The position numbers and the translations under genes were made by a program. A stretch of 64,000 nt of DNA from assembly GCA_021802115.1 (NCBI GenBank), contig JAKABA010000005.1, positions 1 to 64,000 on the forward strand, given 5' to 3'. This document shows, piece after piece, positions 61,790 through 64,000 of the stretch (positions within the stretch are counted from its first letter, which is position 1; every line of letters begins with the position of its first letter). The DNA is from a bacterium (GTDB lineage Bacteria; Chloroflexota; Dormibacteria; UBA8260; Bog-877). The notes below the pieces were generated by a model. The model saw nothing but the letters and a program-made list of their open reading frames with translations. It was not told where the DNA came from and searched no databases.

Positions 61790-62557
61790 GTGAGCCGGCG
61801 CGGTGGCGAGGACCTGCTTTCGGACTCCGAGATCGAGCGGTACAGCCGCCAGCTGCTGCTGCCTGGCATGGGCGAGGCCTCGCAGCTGCGCCTGCGCCGG
61901 GCGACCGCGGTGGTCGTTGGCTGTGGCGGCCTGGGGGGCCAGGCAGCCCTCTACCTGGCGGGGGCCGGCGTGGGCCGGCTGCGTCTGGTGGACCCTGACC
62001 GGGTGGCGCTCGACAACCTTCATCGCCAGGTGGCCTTCCGCGGCGCCGATCTCGGACGGCCCAAGGTGGTCGCCTTGGCCGCCGAGCTCTTTGCTCGCAA
62101 TCCCCAAATCGAGATCGAAGCAGTGGACTTGACCCTGGGGGAGGAGTCCGTTGGCGAGTTGCTGGCCAGCGCCGACATGGTCCTGGAATGCACTGATGAC
62201 CCCTTGTCCAAGTTCACGGTCAACGACTGGTGTGCCGCCCGCCAAATCCCCCTGGTGGTGGGCGGAGCGATCGGCTTCTCCGGGCAGGTGGTGGTGGTGA
62301 GCCCGGGTGCCCCGTGCTACCGATGCCTTTTCCACAGCCCCCCAGAGGGTGCCATCCGCACCTGCCGAGAGGCTGGGGTGATGGGACCTCTGGTGGGGGT
62401 GGTGGGTTCGCTGCAGGCGCTGGAGGCGATCAAGGCGCTGGCTGGGCTGGTTGACGGCGGCCGCCGCGGAAGGCTGGTCGACTTCGACGGCCTGACCGGA
62501 CGATGGCGCACCATCGCCTTCGACCGAGATCGGGGTTGTCCCGCCCATTCGATGTGA
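61790..62557 (+). CDS. MoeB/ThiF-family E1-like adenylyltransferase
   Basis: The 255-residue enzyme should adenylate the C-terminal Gly-Gly of a small ubiquitin-like sulfur carrier (MoaD, ThiS or TtuB type). It has RYSRQLLLPGMGEA, the nucleotide motif VVVGCGGLGGQAALYLAGAG, VDPDRVALDNLHRQ and ECTDDPLSKFTVNDWC. PCYRCLF forms the first zinc pair, but the C-terminal pair reads GCPAH instead of C-x2-C. The catalytic-cysteine region is TCREAGVMGP. No sulfur-carrier gene is in the window. It follows the DsrEFH-like trio by four bases. Confidence 0.85.
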   Translation: MSRRGGEDLLSDSEIERYSRQLLLPGMGEASQLRLRRATAVVVGCGGLGGQAALYLAGAGVGRLRLVDPDRVALDNLHRQVAFRGADLGRPKVVALAAELFARNPQIEIEAVDLTLGEESVGELLASADMVLECTDDPLSKFTVNDWCAARQIPLVVGGAIGFSGQVVVVSPGAPCYRCLFHSPPEGAIRTCREAGVMGPLVGVVGSLQALEAIKALAGLVDGGRRGRLVDFDGLTGRWRTIAFDRDRGCPAHSM

Positions 62558-62699
62558 AGGTTGCCTCCGGCCATAATTGGCGCGTGCCGCGTCAGCTCCC
62601 AGGCCCTGGTCGGATCGGCTCGGAGATCCCGTCCCCGGGCCCGAGGGCGGTGCGGGGACGCGGGGTCGATTGGATCGAGCCGGGATGGGAGGGGTGACG

Positions 62700-63506
62700 G
62701 TGGCGACAACACTGGTTGGCATCTTTGGCGGCTCGGGCCTCTATCAGCTACTGGATGATGCCCGGGAGGTTGTGATCGACACTCCCTTTGGCCCTCCCAG
62801 CGACAGCCTGTGGATTGGCGACGTGGCCGGCCGCCAGGTGGCCTTCATGCCCCGTCATGGCCGCGGCCACATCATCCCGCCTCACCGGATCAATTACCGG
62901 GCCAACCTCTACGCCATGCAGGAGGTGGGGGCGACCAGGATCCTCGGCCCCTGTGCCGTGGGGTCGCTGCAGCCGGCGCTGGCGCCGGGGGACGTCGTGA
63001 TCGCGGATCAGTTTGTCGACCGTACCTGGGGCCGCCCGGACACGTTCTGGGAGGGTCCCGTGGTGAACCACCTCTCGGCCGCCGATCCATATTGCCCAGA
63101 GCTGGGACGGCTGGCCTCCGAGGCCAGTCGGGGACAGGGCGCCAGGGTGCACCAGGGCCAGACCATGGTGGTGATCCAGGGCCCCCGTTTCAGCAGTCGG
63201 GCGGAGTCGCGCTGGTACCGGAGTCAGGGTTGGGGCATCATCGGCATGACCGGTTACCCGGAGGTGGTCCTGGCTCGGGAGCTGGGTCTCTGCTACGCGT
63301 CGGTGGCGGTTGTGACAGATTACGATTCCGGTCTCGAGGGCTCGCCCAACATCCTGCCCGTGAGTCATGAGGAGGTCCTGCGCGTGTTTGCCGCCAACGT
63401 CGACCGCCTGCGGGCCCTGCTCCTGGCTCTGGTCGCGTCTCTCCCGGACAGTCCTGGCTGCGAGTGCCGCCGTTCCAGGCTGGCGCCGGAAGCTGGGCCG
63501 GCTTGA
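62700..63506 (+). CDS. mtnP: S-methyl-5'-thioadenosine phosphorylase (MTAP)
   Basis: The 268-residue enzyme phosphorolyses methylthioadenosine, opening methionine salvage. VGIFGGSGLYQLLDDA at the N-terminus, ARHGRGHIIPPHRINYRAN-like FMPRHGRGHIIPPHRINYRA near 40, and IIGMTGYPEVVLARELGLCY near 180 are family signatures. MTGYPE resembles the methylthioadenosine-type MTNxPE motif, with Gly-Tyr at the centre. GTG 62700 is chosen because GGGAGGGG lies just upstream. It overlaps the following gene as TTGA. Confidence 0.92.
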   Translation: MATTLVGIFGGSGLYQLLDDAREVVIDTPFGPPSDSLWIGDVAGRQVAFMPRHGRGHIIPPHRINYRANLYAMQEVGATRILGPCAVGSLQPALAPGDVVIADQFVDRTWGRPDTFWEGPVVNHLSAADPYCPELGRLASEASRGQGARVHQGQTMVVIQGPRFSSRAESRWYRSQGWGIIGMTGYPEVVLARELGLCYASVAVVTDYDSGLEGSPNILPVSHEEVLRVFAANVDRLRALLLALVASLPDSPGCECRRSRLAPEAGPA

Positions 63507-64000
63507 GCGCGGACACCCCGGGCTCGATCACTGCCAGCGCCGTGGGCGCCCGCCACCGGGTGCTGGCCTCGATGGAGATCTGGCGCCGGACCCGGGTGAT
63601 CCTAATCTACGCGGCGCTGGTGATGCTGGTGGGGGAGGGCATCACCGTTTTCGGGGGCCACAAGTTCGCTCCCAGCTATCTGGCGGTGGCGGTCCTGCTC
63701 CTGGCGCTCGCGGCCGCCATCTATTGGCGCCAGCGCACCCACTACGTCGAGGTGAGGCAGGATGGCCTGCTGATGCACACCACCTTCCGGAGCGAGGCCA
63801 TTCCCTATGAAGCGCTGCGGCAGTCCCGTTGCCAACCCCTGCGCGTCTTCTTCGAGGCTCCCACCCGCCGTGACCTCTTGACCGGTGGCCTTCGGCGGTT
63901 CGCGAGCACTCCGGCGTGCATAGTTCGAGCTGAGCTGAGCCATGATGAGCTGCTCAAGGTCGGGAGGCTGTTGGGGCGCCGGACGGTGCTGGACCAGGAC
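63503..64000 (+). CDS. Membrane protein with PH-like domain (partial, cut by window end)
   Basis: The frame starts at TTG 63503, overlapping the mtnP stop as TTGA, and stays open for 166 codons to the window edge. After about 30 polar residues, two hydrophobic helices follow (VILIYAALVMLVGEGITVF and YLAVAVLLLALAAAIYW). Next comes a region reading YVEVRQDGLLMHTTFRSEAI, then PYEALRQSRCQPLRV, which looks like a bacterial PH (bPH) domain. The function is unknown. The 3' end is missing. Confidence 0.6.
   Translation, partial: MSADTPGSITASAVGARHRVLASMEIWRRTRVILIYAALVMLVGEGITVFGGHKFAPSYLAVAVLLLALAAAIYWRQRTHYVEVRQDGLLMHTTFRSEAIPYEALRQSRCQPLRVFFEAPTRRDLLTGGLRRFASTPACIVRAELSHDELLKVGRLLGRRTVLDQD

Overview
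The window is a GC-rich bacterial chromosome segment (my impression is high-60s % GC) with dense housekeeping gene clusters. I see no insertion sequence, phage, integrase or CRISPR array. The order asp23/gls24-fakA-degV-recG-rsmD-coaD-(SepIVA-like)-rpmF-fabD-acpP-rnc-smc-ftsY-ylxM-ffh-rpsP-khpA-rimM-trmD-rplS, followed by topA-hslVU, rpsB-tsf-pyrH-frr-uppS-cdsA-dxr-rseP-ispG, is typical of Gram-positive-type and related (Terrabacteria) lineages. The short EF-Ts, HslVU, frequent GTG/TTG starts and actinobacterial-looking SepIVA and DoxX/CtaG genes suggest Chloroflexota or a neighbour such as candidate phylum Dormibacterota. That placement is inference and not certain.

Layout. 1-386: 3' end of an rRNA operon (23S end, spacer, 5S). 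308-6390 (minus): DoxX-like protein, ctaG, rlmN, folE, hemY, hemH, a haem and cytochrome-oxidase-assembly cluster. 6511-9759 (plus): pyruvate/2-oxoacid dehydrogenase E1alpha, E1beta and E2. 9809-11547 (minus): an NRAMP-family transporter with an altered metal-site motif, and tRNA-Leu(GAG). 11678-15350: FMN riboswitch, a hairpin that masks a ribosome binding site, and ribD-ribE-ribBA-ribH. 15463-24339: rpmB (minus), then the fatty-acid-kinase pair, recG, rsmD-coaD, a SepIVA-like septation protein, rpmF and fabD. 24739-35447: acpP, an RNase III with an unusual repetitive arginine-rich tail, smc, the SRP genes and the rpsP-rimM-trmD-rplS operon. 35500-42727: a lone TadZ-like ATPase, ferredoxin reductase, topA, hslVU and a GNAT enzyme. 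42874-51153: translation and envelope/isoprenoid genes (rpsB to ispG). 51434-58447 (minus): more accessory content, namely a glutamine amidotransferase with an aminotransferase, a cupredoxin lipoprotein, an HExxH protein, a polysaccharide-deacetylase lipoprotein and a ceramidase-like protein. 58777-64000: a small membrane protein, tRNA-Leu(TAA), rtcB, a DsrE-DsrF-DsrH-like trio with a MoeB/ThiF-like E1 enzyme, MTA phosphorylase, and a PH-like membrane protein cut by the window end.

Genes within clusters are tightly coupled. Many junctions are 4-base stop/start overlaps (ATGA, GTGA and, unusually often, TTGA). Several genes that open a transcription unit have a -10-like hexamer 6-11 bases before the start codon and no clear Shine-Dalgarno, which suggests leaderless transcripts. 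The most unusual items are the RNase III tail with a basic motif repeating about every 46-48 residues, and the dsrEFH-like/E1-like sulfur-transfer cassette beside rtcB and mtnP.
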